Notes under the pieces: model-generated
Seen by the model: the letters and a program-made list of their open reading frames with translations, nothing else
What the model was told of the DNA's origin: nothing
Database searches by the model: none
Shown: positions 1 through 7,068 of the stretch, piece after piece
How the letters are laid out: each line of letters starts with the position of its first letter
How positions within the stretch are numbered: the stretch's first letter is position 1
Position numbers and translations under genes: made by a program
From: a virus
Length of the DNA: 24,414 nucleotides
IMG/VR virus record: IMGVR_UViG_3300049218_000503
Coordinates: 1 to 24,414 of that record
Strand: one strand, 5' to 3'

Positions 1-447
1 CTAAGGAACGAGAATCTGAAACGGAATCGCGGCGACCGCTTTGCCGTCGACGTCGCCGGTATCGATGAACACCGGGCCGAGCGGATAGCAATGCGAGACA
101 AGACCGCCGAGCGTCTGCCGGTTGCCGTTGAGCCTATCGGCGCCACCCGGCGCGACGGCGGTATCGACCGCATCGAGCAGCGCGTTCATCGCACTGTCCG
201 GCACGTCCTCGGGATCCATGCCGGCGGACGCATATATAAAGACATGCGCATTAATCGTGAGCGACGGCAGCCCTTCGCTCTGCCGCGCGCGGACCTCACC
301 CGTTTTAAGCATGGTCAGAAACGGCATCTGCGTTTCGTTGACCTGGTCCCAATGCACGAAACGCCGGCTGGTCGCGGCGAACGCCGTTGCTCCCGCGACG
401 AGATCGAAGAAGGCAGCGGAGATTTGTTCGCGCGTAACGGCGGTCAT
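1..447 (-). CDS. Phage tail terminator / minor tail-like protein
   Basis: This 148-residue protein ends with TAG at the left edge of the window. I chose the ATG at 447 (N-terminus MTAVTREQISAAF) because the longer reading frame upstream only translates the palindromic repeat at 483. Its length, the early aromatic/hydrophobic segment and the pattern of an alpha/beta domain ending in a hydrophobic strand (AIPFQILVP) suit the small tail-terminator or tail-completion proteins that sit after the gp10-like gene in HK97-type phages. In order it is the next structural gene after gp10 (4290-4763), the two being separated by about 3.8 kb of cargo. It presumably caps the tail tube or joins tail to head. 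The assignment rests on size, composition and position rather than on a diagnostic motif; another small tail protein is possible. Confidence 0.6.
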   Translation of the reverse strand: MTAVTREQISAAFFDLVAGATAFAATSRRFVHWDQVNETQMPFLTMLKTGEVRARQSEGLPSLTINAHVFIYASAGMDPEDVPDSAMNALLDAVDTAVAPGGADRLNGNRQTLGGLVSHCYPLGPVFIDTGDVDGKAVAAIPFQILVP

Positions 448-482
448 CGAAAGCGCCCTATACGTTGATGGGTGAAAAGCAA

Positions 483-1000
483 GTAGCCCGGATTGCGCTA
501 TGCGCAATCCGGGAACAAACAATCGGCTTAAATGCCGACCCCCGGATAATGCTCCGCGTTATCCGGGCTACGATCTACGATCATTCGCAGCACGTAGCCC
601 GGATTGCGCCCTGCGCAATCCGGGAACAAACAATCGGCATAAATGCCGACCCCGGATAACGCTCCGCGTTATCCGGGCTACGATCAACGATCACTCGCGG
701 CAGGTAGCTCGGATTGCGCCATGCGCAATCCAGGAACAAACAATCGGCTTAAATGCCGAACCCGGATAACGCCCCGCGTTATCCGGGCTACGATCAACGA
801 TCATTCGCAGCACGTAGCCCGCATTGCGCCCCGCGGGACCAAACAATCGGCTTAAATGCCGACCCCGGATAACACTCCGCGTTATCCGGGCTGCGCTTGC
901 TGAAGCAGCACGTAGCCCGGATTGCGCCATGCGCAATCCAGGAACAAACAATCGGCTTAAATGCCGAACCCGGATAACACTCCGCGTTATCCGGGCTACG
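483..1000. repeat. Tandem array of five three-hairpin palindromic repeats
   Basis: Five copies of an element of about 90 bp lie head to tail at 483-572, 594-682, 704-792, 814-895 and 912-1000, all in one orientation, separated by near-identical spacers of about 20 bp (consensus close to ATCAACGATCATTCGCAGCA). Each unit has an outer inverted repeat (GTAGCCCGGAT / ATCCGGGCTAC) enclosing hairpins CCGGATTGCGC...GCGCAATCCGG, CGGCATAAATGCCG (or the imperfect CGGCTTAAATGCCG) and CCGGATAACGC...GCGTTATCCGG. Copy 4 has lost part of the first hairpin. The array fills the gap between the tail gene and barstar; I see no gene in 448-1032. It could act as a transcription barrier or RNA stabiliser for the flanking minus-strand genes. 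Confidence 0.95.
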
Positions 1001-1032
1001 CAGTCTGGAGTGCTGACGCCGGGTAGCATTAA

Positions 1033-1341
1033 TCAGCGGACGATCTCAATCGCAACCTCTACATCGTCGCCACGCAGACTCCGAAAATCCTTGCGGCCTC
1101 TTGCTAGGTCTTGTTTTGCCATGTCGATTTCATCGTGAACCTGTTTCGGCAAAGCTGATACCCCTGAGATTCTGATGGTGTAAGGCGGTTCTAGCGCATT
1201 GATCCCACCCCAAATCATCGAATCAACCAACGCGTTCAGATTTCGCCCGTGTTCCTTTGGCGCCTTAATGGCGGCAAGGAGCGCATCATAGAAATCGTCC
1301 ACGGACTTCCAGTAGGCTGCATCGAGATTGATCATTCGCAT
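1033..1341 (-). CDS. Barstar-like ribonuclease inhibitor (immunity protein)
   Basis: This is a 102-residue protein of the barstar family. The segment around residues 28-40 (KEHGRNLNALVDSM) aligns with barstar PEYYGENLDALWDCL, the helix and loop that plug the barnase active site. The Asp equivalent to barstar Asp39 is kept, while Asp35 is replaced by Asn and Trp38 by Val. The ATG at 1341 is preceded by GGGGAG, and the stop of the barnase-like gene lies only four bases upstream, so the two are translationally linked. The protein is expected to be cytosolic and to neutralise the neighbouring ribonuclease. The pairing with a barnase-fold toxin makes the call firm; the altered contact residues suggest a pair that has drifted together. 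Confidence 0.82.
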   Translation of the reverse strand: MRMINLDAAYWKSVDDFYDALLAAIKAPKEHGRNLNALVDSMIWGGINALEPPYTIRISGVSALPKQVHDEIDMAKQDLARGRKDFRSLRGDDVEVAIEIVR

Positions 1342-1345
1342 CGCT

Positions 1346-1642
1346 TTACTCCCCGGGTGGGTGTAATTGAACGGGGTAGAAGCTGTAGTAATGATTGTTT
1401 GTGTAATAGATTGCGCCAGTTCCTTTATCAACCACAAGCCTGTTCACCCCTCTGCCGGCGCCGAAACCGAGCACATCGTATGCCGTGTAACCCTGCGCGC
1501 TTGGTGGCAGTACGGCCCCGGTGATAAAGTGCGGACGATTATAGTAGGGGTGCCTCTCAAGCGCACTGACGTCCCGGTTGTCGATGAGAGTGAGTGCGTC
1601 CGCAATCTTCTGCTGCTCGTCTGCCGATATCGGCTTGTTCAA
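1346..1642 (-). CDS. Barnase-like ribonuclease toxin domain, probably displaced
   Basis: The C-terminal 60 residues match the barnase/RNase N1-T1 fold: GYTAYDVLGFGAGRGVNRLV followed by AIYYTNNHYYSFYPVQ, which corresponds to the barnase strands holding Arg87 and His102. The catalytic His (NNHYYSF) and Arg (GVNRLV) are present. At the position of the general base, barnase Glu73, I read Ala (TAYDV where the family has E-x-D), so activity is doubtful. No good start is visible: the first plausible codon is TTG at 1642, and the open frame runs back without interruption to the stop of the Phd-like gene at 1679, in the same frame. It lacks any PAGNPDGGQWT carrier, so it looks like a tip detached from its delivery protein. 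Barstar follows four bases later. Confidence 0.72.
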   Translation of the reverse strand: MNKPISADEQQKIADALTLIDNRDVSALERHPYYNRPHFITGAVLPPSAQGYTAYDVLGFGAGRGVNRLVVDKGTGAIYYTNNHYYSFYPVQLHPPGE

Positions 1643-1678
1643 GCCTTGCGGATCTATCGCCGCAATCCCTTCCGGATT

Positions 1679-1954
1679 TCACTTCGCTTCAATGTCTTCG
1701 AGTTTGATGCCGCGCCCCGCCCGCAGGCTGGCGCGGGCCTGCTCGATGCGATGCAGAAATCGCGCATCGTTCTCAAGACGGTAATCGAACCAATCTTCCT
1801 CCGACTCGAAGCCGATCAGCAAACCCGCCGGTTTGCCGTGACGCGTAATGACAATCTCGCGCGTCTCCGCCTCGCGAAGAAAGCGCGACAGATCATCCTT
1901 GATTTCGGACAAAGGAACTTCCTTCATGCCGGCTTTCTGAACTGTGCGAGCCAT
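1679..1954 (-). CDS. Phd/YefM-family antitoxin
   Basis: This 91-residue protein has the canonical Phd/YefM beginning: LSEIKDDLSRFLREAETREIVITRHGKPAGLLIGFES, in which the VPLSEIKDDL helix and the IVITRHGKP hairpin form the DNA-binding dimerisation domain. The C-terminal half (DARFLHRIEQARASLRAGRGIKLEDIEAK) resembles toxin-neutralising tails. I chose ATG 1954 (MARTVQKAG); ATG 1927 is the alternative. The family normally sits directly upstream of a RelE-, Doc- or PIN-type toxin. Here the next open frame, in the same frame after its TGA, is the barnase-like domain, so the usual partner is absent or was replaced. The palindromic repeat at 2021-2109 lies just upstream. Confidence 0.85.
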   Translation of the reverse strand: MARTVQKAGMKEVPLSEIKDDLSRFLREAETREIVITRHGKPAGLLIGFESEEDWFDYRLENDARFLHRIEQARASLRAGRGIKLEDIEAK

Positions 1955-2020
1955 GCCTGGGCCCCCGATTTGGTCACGATCGCCAAAATCTGAACGGTCG
2001 CGCCTGATACGTCGTAGCAC

Positions 2021-2109
2021 GTAGCCCGGATTGCGCCCTGCGCAATCCGGGAACAAACAATCGGCATAAATGCCGACCCCGGATAACGCTCCGCGTTATC
2101 CGGGCTACG
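2021..2109. repeat. Three-hairpin palindromic repeat, single copy
   Basis: A full copy of the element found in the 483-1000 array, almost identical to the copy at 594-682 and in the same orientation. It lies between the Phd antitoxin and the orphan immunity gene at 2220-2462, so it again marks a boundary between cargo modules. The stretch 1955-2219 holds nothing else I can recognise. Confidence 0.93.
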
Positions 2110-2219
2110 GGCTACCTTATCGTTCCCGATCGGTTCCTAATTTCAGTCGTCGCCGAAGGTTTTCGGTTATCGCGCGCCGATTTGGATCGGGGCGGCCATG
2201 TTCGACTTGCGAGCTTTCC

Positions 2220-2462
2220 CTAGGTTTCTCCCTTCTCTTTCAGCGTTTCCATGAACTCCACCAAAGCATCGTATTGCTGCTCCGTCTCCACGTAGACAAA
2301 CTCGACATCCGTTGTCACTCCTCCGGACATCATCGGAGTAACGTCAATTCCTCGCTTCTTAAAATATACTTTGACTGCCTGATAAGTTTCTTCGCTTTGC
2401 CACGTGATCCTCGTTTCAGCGCCATCGAACGCCGTATACATGATCGTCTTTGAGCTTTTCAT
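2220..2462 (-). CDS. Small orphan immunity-like protein (paralogue of 16249-16494)
   Basis: This 80-residue cytosolic protein belongs to no family I can name. I chose ATG 2462 (MKSSKTIMYTA), preceded by GGGACAGCT, over an in-frame TTG at 2477. Its closest relative in the window is the gene at 16249-16494: both share IYTA/MYTA near the start, an I-x-W-S segment, a Y-x-ET/EN-EQQ-x-x-AL-x-x-FM motif and the ending LKEK-x-ET. The two paralogues both sit among toxin/immunity cassettes, far apart, and neither has an obvious cognate toxin directly upstream. I infer an immunity protein left behind after its toxin tip was lost. The upstream stretch 2463-2789 holds only a palindromic repeat. Confidence 0.68.
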   Translation of the reverse strand: MKSSKTIMYTAFDGAETRITWQSEETYQAVKVYFKKRGIDVTPMMSGGVTTDVEFVYVETEQQYDALVEFMETLKEKGET

Positions 2463-2610
2463 AGCTGTCCCGGTCAAGATAGGCTTTGTTCAGTCACGAC
2501 GCGGGTATGCTGTGATAATTCCGAAGCCCCGTACTGAATTGGGATTATACCTTATAACAACGCCGAAGCCATCGGTCGTTCTCATTCTCATCTCTGGTTT
2601 TGAGCAGCAC

Positions 2611-2699
2611 GTAGCCCGGATTGCGCCCTGCGCAATCCGGGAACAAACAATCGGCATAAATGCCGACCCCGGATAACGCTCCGCGTTATCCGGGCTACG
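2611..2699. repeat. Three-hairpin palindromic repeat, single copy
   Basis: A further full-length copy of the element in the 483-1000 array, in the same orientation and practically identical to the copy at 2021-2109. It sits in the 327-bp gene-free gap between the orphan immunity gene and the membrane protein at 2790-3431. Confidence 0.93.
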
Positions 2700-2789
2700 C
2701 TTGCTCGCACGCCATAAGTGTCGCGAATTTGAGATTAGTGCGAAATTTCCATTCGTACCATCGCAATCCAAAAGAGCCTTCTGCATCCG

Positions 2790-3431
2790 CTAACAATCAA
2801 AGCCGCGACCGACAAAATAAAAGTGACCAAAGGCGTGGTTTACGCCGGTCAGGCTACAGTGCAAATCGGTGTCTGCGGCCTTTTTTATCCACACGGCCGA
2901 TCGCTCGGCCGGGGGCAAAGCGATCTCGCCGCTCTCGTCATAAACGAGCAGCTCATACCCAAGGTACAGGCCAAATCCATTGAGGTCGCGCCACGAGAAC
3001 ACGCCGAGGCGAGGTCCTTCATTGGCGGGCAGCTTCGATATTTCCCGAAAATATTTCGGTAGCGCTGCAGCAAGTTGTAGATCGCTACCAACGTTTTTTA
3101 TGGCGTGCGCTACAAAGGAACCGTTCAGAAGTGCGGCAAGCGAGATAGCCGGTAGAACCAGGGTCGATGCCGACCGTCGCCATGCCCGCAGGCGGAGCCA
3201 GGCCAGCGCAGCAATGAAAGCACCACAGGCAGACACTGCCCAGAACAAATACACGGCCAAGACGGCAACGAAGCCCCAAGGGTCCGGGGCGGTCCAAACC
3301 AGCACCAAAACTACGGGCCAACCAAACGCGAGCATGACCGGCCAGTAGAGAAGACGATCCGCGACACCCTTTGAGAAGCCCAAATCTCTTTCAGGGACCG
3401 GCCGAAATTCGCCCGGAGGCGTAGAGTTCAT
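2790..3431 (-). CDS. Three-TM membrane protein, candidate immunity protein
   Basis: The ATG at 3431 (MNSTPPGEFRP) gives 213 residues and overlaps the end of the upstream toxin-like gene (stop at 3391) by about 40 bases. Three hydrophobic segments are visible: residues around 30-48 (LLYWPVMLAFGWPVVLVLVW), 52-80 (WGFVAVLAVYLFWAVSACGAFIAALAWL) and 90-108 (VLPAISLAALLNGSFVA). A soluble domain of about 100 residues follows. The family is unknown to me. Overlap with a carrier-toxin gene and location at the immunity position suggest it protects against that toxin, and a membrane immunity protein would fit a toxin acting at the membrane or in the periplasm. A simple phage membrane protein is the alternative. 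Confidence 0.68.
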   Translation of the reverse strand: MNSTPPGEFRPVPERDLGFSKGVADRLLYWPVMLAFGWPVVLVLVWTAPDPWGFVAVLAVYLFWAVSACGAFIAALAWLRLRAWRRSASTLVLPAISLAALLNGSFVAHAIKNVGSDLQLAAALPKYFREISKLPANEGPRLGVFSWRDLNGFGLYLGYELLVYDESGEIALPPAERSAVWIKKAADTDLHCSLTGVNHAFGHFYFVGRGFDC

Positions 3432-4293
3432 AACCAATTTCCGTGTTCCGAACGTTACGCTTGGGCAAATTAGTATAGATCTCGTCTTTCGGTTCTTTGG
3501 GATCGAAATTGGAAAACACGTAAGCGTATTCATTCTGAAGACGCAGCGCAATCTGAATTGGTACACCCGCCGCCGCCATATAGAGTCCGATCGTGATCGT
3601 CGCATAATCTCGGTAATCATCAACAAATTGGCCGTGGACCCGTTGAGCATCCCAGGGTCCGCCCTGTCCGAATCGCAAGAGTTCGCTAGCCAGCCTGGTC
3701 GTCGCCAAGGATAAGAGGACACCGGACTCCTGTGACATTGAAGCAACAAATTGGTCTTTAACGGCGAGGCCATCGTTTACGTAGATTTCCGGCGGCAGGT
3801 TGGCCGGTCTAAGAAGCGGATGTCCTCGATCATCGGTAATTGGATTTCCTGCACTGTCCACTAACGGCACCGGATGTTGTGGATCACCAGCCGGGATGTC
3901 GCTCGACGACAAGTGGTCGCTGCCTGACACGCTCGTCTGAGTGACAATATCCAGCGCCCCGTAGTGCGTGCCTACATTCGACGGAGTTCCATCATCACTC
4001 GTCCACTGCCCGCCGTCCGGATTGCCGGCCGGCACGCGCGGCTGGTCGGGGCTGTATTTGAGGACATAAGACCGCAGCCGCGGATCGCACGCGCGCCTCA
4101 GCTCCTGAAGCGCCAACGCAATCTCCCCCAACTCGCGCCGCAGCGAGGCGAGCGTGGCGCGCCGCTGCCGTAGCCGTTCGTCCTCGTCCTGCGCGGCGAG
4201 CGCTTGGATCGCCTTCGCGATCTCGAACCGCACCTCCGGCGTCCGCGGCACCGCGGTCGCGAGATACGGCTGGTATGCGGCTGGGCTCTTCAC
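3391..4293 (-). CDS. Carrier protein with PAGNPDGGQWT linker and toxin-like C-terminus
   Basis: 300 residues in three parts. Residues 1-75 are a charged helical, probably coiled-coil, region (RFEIAKAIQALAAQ...LRRELGEIALALQELRRA), similar in pattern to the start of the protein at 10576-11064. Residues 79-99 hold the linker YSPDQPRVPAGNPDGGQWT. Residues 165-300 form the variable domain, with GQGGPWDAQ and an amphipathic helix ITIGLYMAAAGVPIQIAL; the GGPWD element recalls the 'bacterial toxin 44' family, but the match is by eye. Start is GTG 4293, overlapping the gp10 stop as GTGA, so it is translated with a head gene. The overlapping membrane protein at 2790-3431 would be its immunity partner. 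I infer a phage-borne polymorphic toxin; the biochemical activity is unknown. Confidence 0.72.
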   Translation of the reverse strand: MKSPAAYQPYLATAVPRTPEVRFEIAKAIQALAAQDEDERLRQRRATLASLRRELGEIALALQELRRACDPRLRSYVLKYSPDQPRVPAGNPDGGQWTSDDGTPSNVGTHYGALDIVTQTSVSGSDHLSSSDIPAGDPQHPVPLVDSAGNPITDDRGHPLLRPANLPPEIYVNDGLAVKDQFVASMSQESGVLLSLATTRLASELLRFGQGGPWDAQRVHGQFVDDYRDYATITIGLYMAAAGVPIQIALRLQNEYAYVFSNFDPKEPKDEIYTNLPKRNVRNTEIGYELYASGRISAGP

Positions 4294-4763
4294 TTCATTG
4301 TCTCTCTCACGGCCTCGCTCAACCCCTGCCCGATCTCGTCCGCCATCTCGGCCAGCGACGAGCGCAGATAAGACCGCTCCGGCATGGTCACCGCCGGCAG
4401 CTCGACCCGCGCGGCGAACGCCTGTTTGCCGCCGACCAGGAACGCCAGCGCCTTGGCTTTGTCCGGCACAATCTCGTGGGCCGGAATAATGCCGCCGAAT
4501 TCGTGGATCGCGGCATATTTGACGTCACCGTCGGTCGCAACCGTCACGGCGACGCTTGCCGTGCCCTGCTCGATCGTGGTGACGATCGAGCGCGCCAATG
4601 CGCCGGTGCGCGTGTTCAAAACCTCGCCGGCGAGTTTCTGCTGCACCTTGGCTTCGAGAGCTGTCGCAAACGACGTCGCCTTGTCGGCGAGCGCGTCGCG
4701 CAAGCGCTCCGGCATGTCGCTAAGCGCGGCCGACACGGCGTCGCGCAGTGATACTGCGATCAT
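4290..4763 (-). CDS. HK97 gp10-like head-tail / virion morphogenesis protein
   Basis: The protein has 157 residues from ATG 4763, which has an excellent GGAGG ribosome site five bases upstream. It shows the gp10-family pattern: an N-terminal helical region with many Ala, Leu and Arg (LSDMPERLRDALADKATSFATALEAKVQQKLAGEVLNTRTGALARSI), the typical RTGALARS turn, then a strand-rich core with YAAIHEFGG and a C-terminal helix after PERSYLRSSLAEM. This family joins head to tail during assembly in siphoviruses. Its stop overlaps the start of the carrier-toxin gene (GTGA). Upstream, the plus-strand DUF2235 gene and the HigBA-like module separate it from the gp6-like connector, whereas in ordinary phages these genes are adjacent. 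Confidence 0.82.
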   Translation of the reverse strand: MIAVSLRDAVSAALSDMPERLRDALADKATSFATALEAKVQQKLAGEVLNTRTGALARSIVTTIEQGTASVAVTVATDGDVKYAAIHEFGGIIPAHEIVPDKAKALAFLVGGKQAFAARVELPAVTMPERSYLRSSLAEMADEIGQGLSEAVRETMK

Positions 4764-4892
4764 CGTGGCCTCCGTTGGCACGATCTTGCCGCCAGCGTAT
4801 AGTTGGGCCGGAGCATGGAATCCCAGAGCAAAGCGCCGCTGCAAACGTCGTGACGACCGTATGCCGCTCACTCCCGATACAGGCGCAGCGAC

Positions 4893-6086
4893 GTGACCGA
4901 AGCGCCGGCGATCTTCAAACCCGCGCAGACCAAGCGGCTTGCGGTGTTTCTTGACGGCACCTGGAACATCGTCGGCGACAACACCAATGTGTGGCGCATG
5001 TGTTCGCTGTGCGCGCCGGGCGACGCAAGCGGTGCGCCGCAGCTCGTCTACTATGAAAAGGGCGTCAGCGGCCTGCTTGGCGGCACGTCCGGCAAGGGCA
5101 TCGATACCGACATCATCGCCGCCTACGAGTGGCTGGTCGATCACTACGATCCCGGCGACGACATCTTCATCTTCGGCTTCAGCCGCGGCGCCTACACGGC
5201 GCGCAGCCTCGCCGGCTTCGTCGCCAAATGCGGCCTCCTGAAATCGGGCGGCGCGCTCGGCGTCACCCAGCTCTACGCGCGCTACCGCAGCAAAGATGCC
5301 CGCACGTTGTGGGCGCTCCTCGATGCGCAAGAGCACGGCACGCTCGCCGACGCGACGCTCGAAGAGCGCTTGATGCTCAAATACGCCATGCCGGTCCACA
5401 TCAAGGTCGTCGGCGTGTGGGACACGGTCGGCGACATGGGCATCCCCTGGCTCAGCTTCGAGGGTCTCCGGTTCTGGTCGCCGCTCGGGTTCATGAGCAC
5501 CGGCCTGCGGCGGCCGATCGAGAATGGCTTTCACGCGCTCGCCATCGACGAGCATCGGCAATTGTTTTCGCCGACCTTGTGGACCGTGCGGCACACGGCG
5601 ACGCCGGATGCCGACGCGCCGCCGCCGCGGCCGCTATCGAGCGTCGAGCAGCGCTGGTTCGTTGGCGCGCACGCCAATGTCGGCGGCGGTTATCCGAGCG
5701 ATCTTTTGCCGCAAATTCCGTTGCGCTGGATGATGAAGAAAGCGTCGCTGCACGGGCTTGTCTTCCGCGCCGACGTCGATCTCGACGGCGACGAGGTCGA
5801 CGCGCCGGTCACCGACTCGTATCGGGATTTCGCTTACGGGCTCTATCGTCGGCTAAGCCGGCCGTACCAGCGCACGATCGGCGCGCCGGCGGTGACGAAT
5901 GCGGACGGCGGCACCGACAGCACCGTCAACGAGACCATCGATGCGTCGGTGTTCGCGCGCTGGAACGGCGACCAGGATTATCGGCCGCCGAACCTGGCGC
6001 AATGGGCGACGCGGCACGGCGTGCAGATTGCCGATCTGACGACCTCGGTGGTCGCCGACGCGCCGGGCACGCCGGCGCCGGATTAA
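4893..6086 (+). CDS. DUF2235 alpha/beta-hydrolase (Tle1-like phospholipase family)
   Basis: This 397-residue protein is on the strand opposite to the head genes. The DUF2235 signature is complete: FLDGTWN at residues 19-25, the nucleophile elbow GFSRG at 95-99 (Ser97), GVWDTVGDMG with Asp177, and WFVGAHANVGGGYPSD with His260, which together make a Ser-Asp-His triad. The family includes the type VI effector phospholipases Tle1 and many uncharacterised hydrolases; I see no signal peptide or transmembrane segment. The start is GTG 4893. No immunity gene is recognisable beside it, and it is convergent with the DUF6941-like gene, 50 bases away. It is a moron-type insertion between head genes; membrane-lipid hydrolysis is the likely activity, with lysis or antibacterial use as speculation. 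Confidence 0.88.
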   Translation: MTEAPAIFKPAQTKRLAVFLDGTWNIVGDNTNVWRMCSLCAPGDASGAPQLVYYEKGVSGLLGGTSGKGIDTDIIAAYEWLVDHYDPGDDIFIFGFSRGAYTARSLAGFVAKCGLLKSGGALGVTQLYARYRSKDARTLWALLDAQEHGTLADATLEERLMLKYAMPVHIKVVGVWDTVGDMGIPWLSFEGLRFWSPLGFMSTGLRRPIENGFHALAIDEHRQLFSPTLWTVRHTATPDADAPPPRPLSSVEQRWFVGAHANVGGGYPSDLLPQIPLRWMMKKASLHGLVFRADVDLDGDEVDAPVTDSYRDFAYGLYRRLSRPYQRTIGAPAVTNADGGTDSTVNETIDASVFARWNGDQDYRPPNLAQWATRHGVQIADLTTSVVADAPGTPAPD

Positions 6087-6136
6087 AGCAGTGGTCCGAT
6101 TTAGCGATGAATCCGGGCTATCCAAGCACCTAAGAT

Positions 6137-6673
6137 CTAACCGTTTGGCGCTGGATTCGCCGGGACAATGGGCGAAGGACCGGGTTGGAAGGGGAATAGG
6201 AGACCGTTTTCTTCCGTTAGGGCCCTCCTAATCATTAAGGAGCCAAGACGGGTAGTGATGCTTCCAGCAACGGCTCTAACTTTAACGAAGCCTTCTTGCT
6301 TTATTTGGCAGGGAGACAGCATCAAAGGAAATGTAAGATTGAATATTCGTTCTTGATCGTCCTCTAGTGGATAAGGGGCGGGACTGTCGTTGCTTAAAAG
6401 CGATCGCTGGAATGGGATAGTCACGGTTGGCGTGTCGCGAGCATCACCAGGAAAAAAAATATGCAAGCTAATGTCGTCTTGGAATACTCCCGCCAGTTCG
6501 TAATATTTTATCAAAGCGCAAAACTTAGGTAAGACCAATGGAAAACTTGCTGTACTGGGGAAAATCATATCGGTCTGATAAATCCCCATAACGCTGATTT
6601 TGGCGCCTGCCTCTGCACGAATATCGTCGCAGAATAGCGAGAAACCCCACGCTTGTCGGTCACCGTTTTTCAA
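6137..6673 (-). CDS. DUF6941-like protein of unknown function
   Basis: 178 residues. The start is probably TTG 6673, because TTGA overlaps the stop of the upstream HTH gene and no better codon lies nearby. Residues 9-55 (WGFSLFCDDIRAEAGAKISVMGIYQTDM, then P-x-x-LPKFCALIKYYE) match what I remember of DUF6941, a family of predicted beta-sandwich proteins of unknown role. No signal peptide or membrane segment is seen. It is the third gene of a coupled set with a RelE/HigB-like and an XRE-type protein, and its base composition is visibly more AT-rich than that of the head genes, which points to a separately acquired module. Function unknown; the family name is a recollection, not a search result. 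Confidence 0.65.
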   Translation of the reverse strand: MKNGDRQAWGFSLFCDDIRAEAGAKISVMGIYQTDMIFPSTASFPLVLPKFCALIKYYELAGVFQDDISLHIFFPGDARDTPTVTIPFQRSLLSNDSPAPYPLEDDQERIFNLTFPLMLSPCQIKQEGFVKVRAVAGSITTRLGSLMIRRALTEENGLLFPFQPGPSPIVPANPAPNG

Positions 6674-7068
6674 CTCGCTAATACCTTTACTAGAGGCGGC
6701 GAATTGTTGTTTGCTGCTGAACCTGTTGATGAAATCAAAAGAGTTCCAACAGGAATAGATGAACCACTAGCAGTCGCTAAAGGGACATTTGCTCCCTGCT
6801 GGGTCATAACCTCCAGCAATTCAAATGATGGTCGCCGTCCGAGCGCCGATGCAATTTCAGCAACGCGACTTAGGGTGAGATCTTTGTGTCCTCTGATCTC
6901 ACGGCTAATAACGGATCGATTCACACCTATTTTGCGCGCAATATCGGACTGGGTGATACCCGTTTTTGCACGCTCCTCTGCCAACGCCTTCTGAAGGGCG
7001 CGCCTAACCCGCGAAACGAATCTCCCAGCGGCCCGCTCTTTATCGGTAATTGTAATTTGTAACGACAT
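6670..7068 (-). CDS. XRE/HigA-type helix-turn-helix antitoxin or regulator
   Basis: About 132 residues from ATG 7068 (MSLQITITDKERAAGRF); ATG 7080 is an alternative. A helix-turn-helix domain is clear at residues 36-78: TGITQSDIARKIGVNRSVISREIRGHKDLTLSRVAEIASALG, as in the HigA/XRE antitoxins. The C-terminal 40 residues are low in complexity (Ser, Ala, Gly, Asn) and probably disordered. It follows and overlaps the end of the RelE/HigB-like gene (stop at 7040), the toxin-first order of higBA operons, and overlaps the DUF6941-like gene as TTGA. It would be expected to bind the operon promoter and restrain the toxin. A free-standing phage regulator is the alternative. Confidence 0.78.
   Translation of the reverse strand: MSLQITITDKERAAGRFVSRVRRALQKALAEERAKTGITQSDIARKIGVNRSVISREIRGHKDLTLSRVAEIASALGRRPSFELLEVMTQQGANVPLATASGSSIPVGTLLISSTGSAANNNSPPLVKVLAS

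Noticed and set aside
483-1000. CRISPR-like array (regular 110-bp period, about 20-bp spacers)
   Set aside because: The repeated unit is about 90 bp with three internal hairpins, the spacers are nearly identical to each other, and no cas gene is present.
4764-5594. N-terminal extension of the gp10-like gene to 434 codons
   Set aside because: It is antisense to the DUF2235 gene, and ATG 4763 has a perfect GGAGG site and the correct family length.
6100-6136. Remnant of the three-hairpin repeat (ATCCGGGCTA)
   Set aside because: Only ten bases match, too few to claim a repeat copy.
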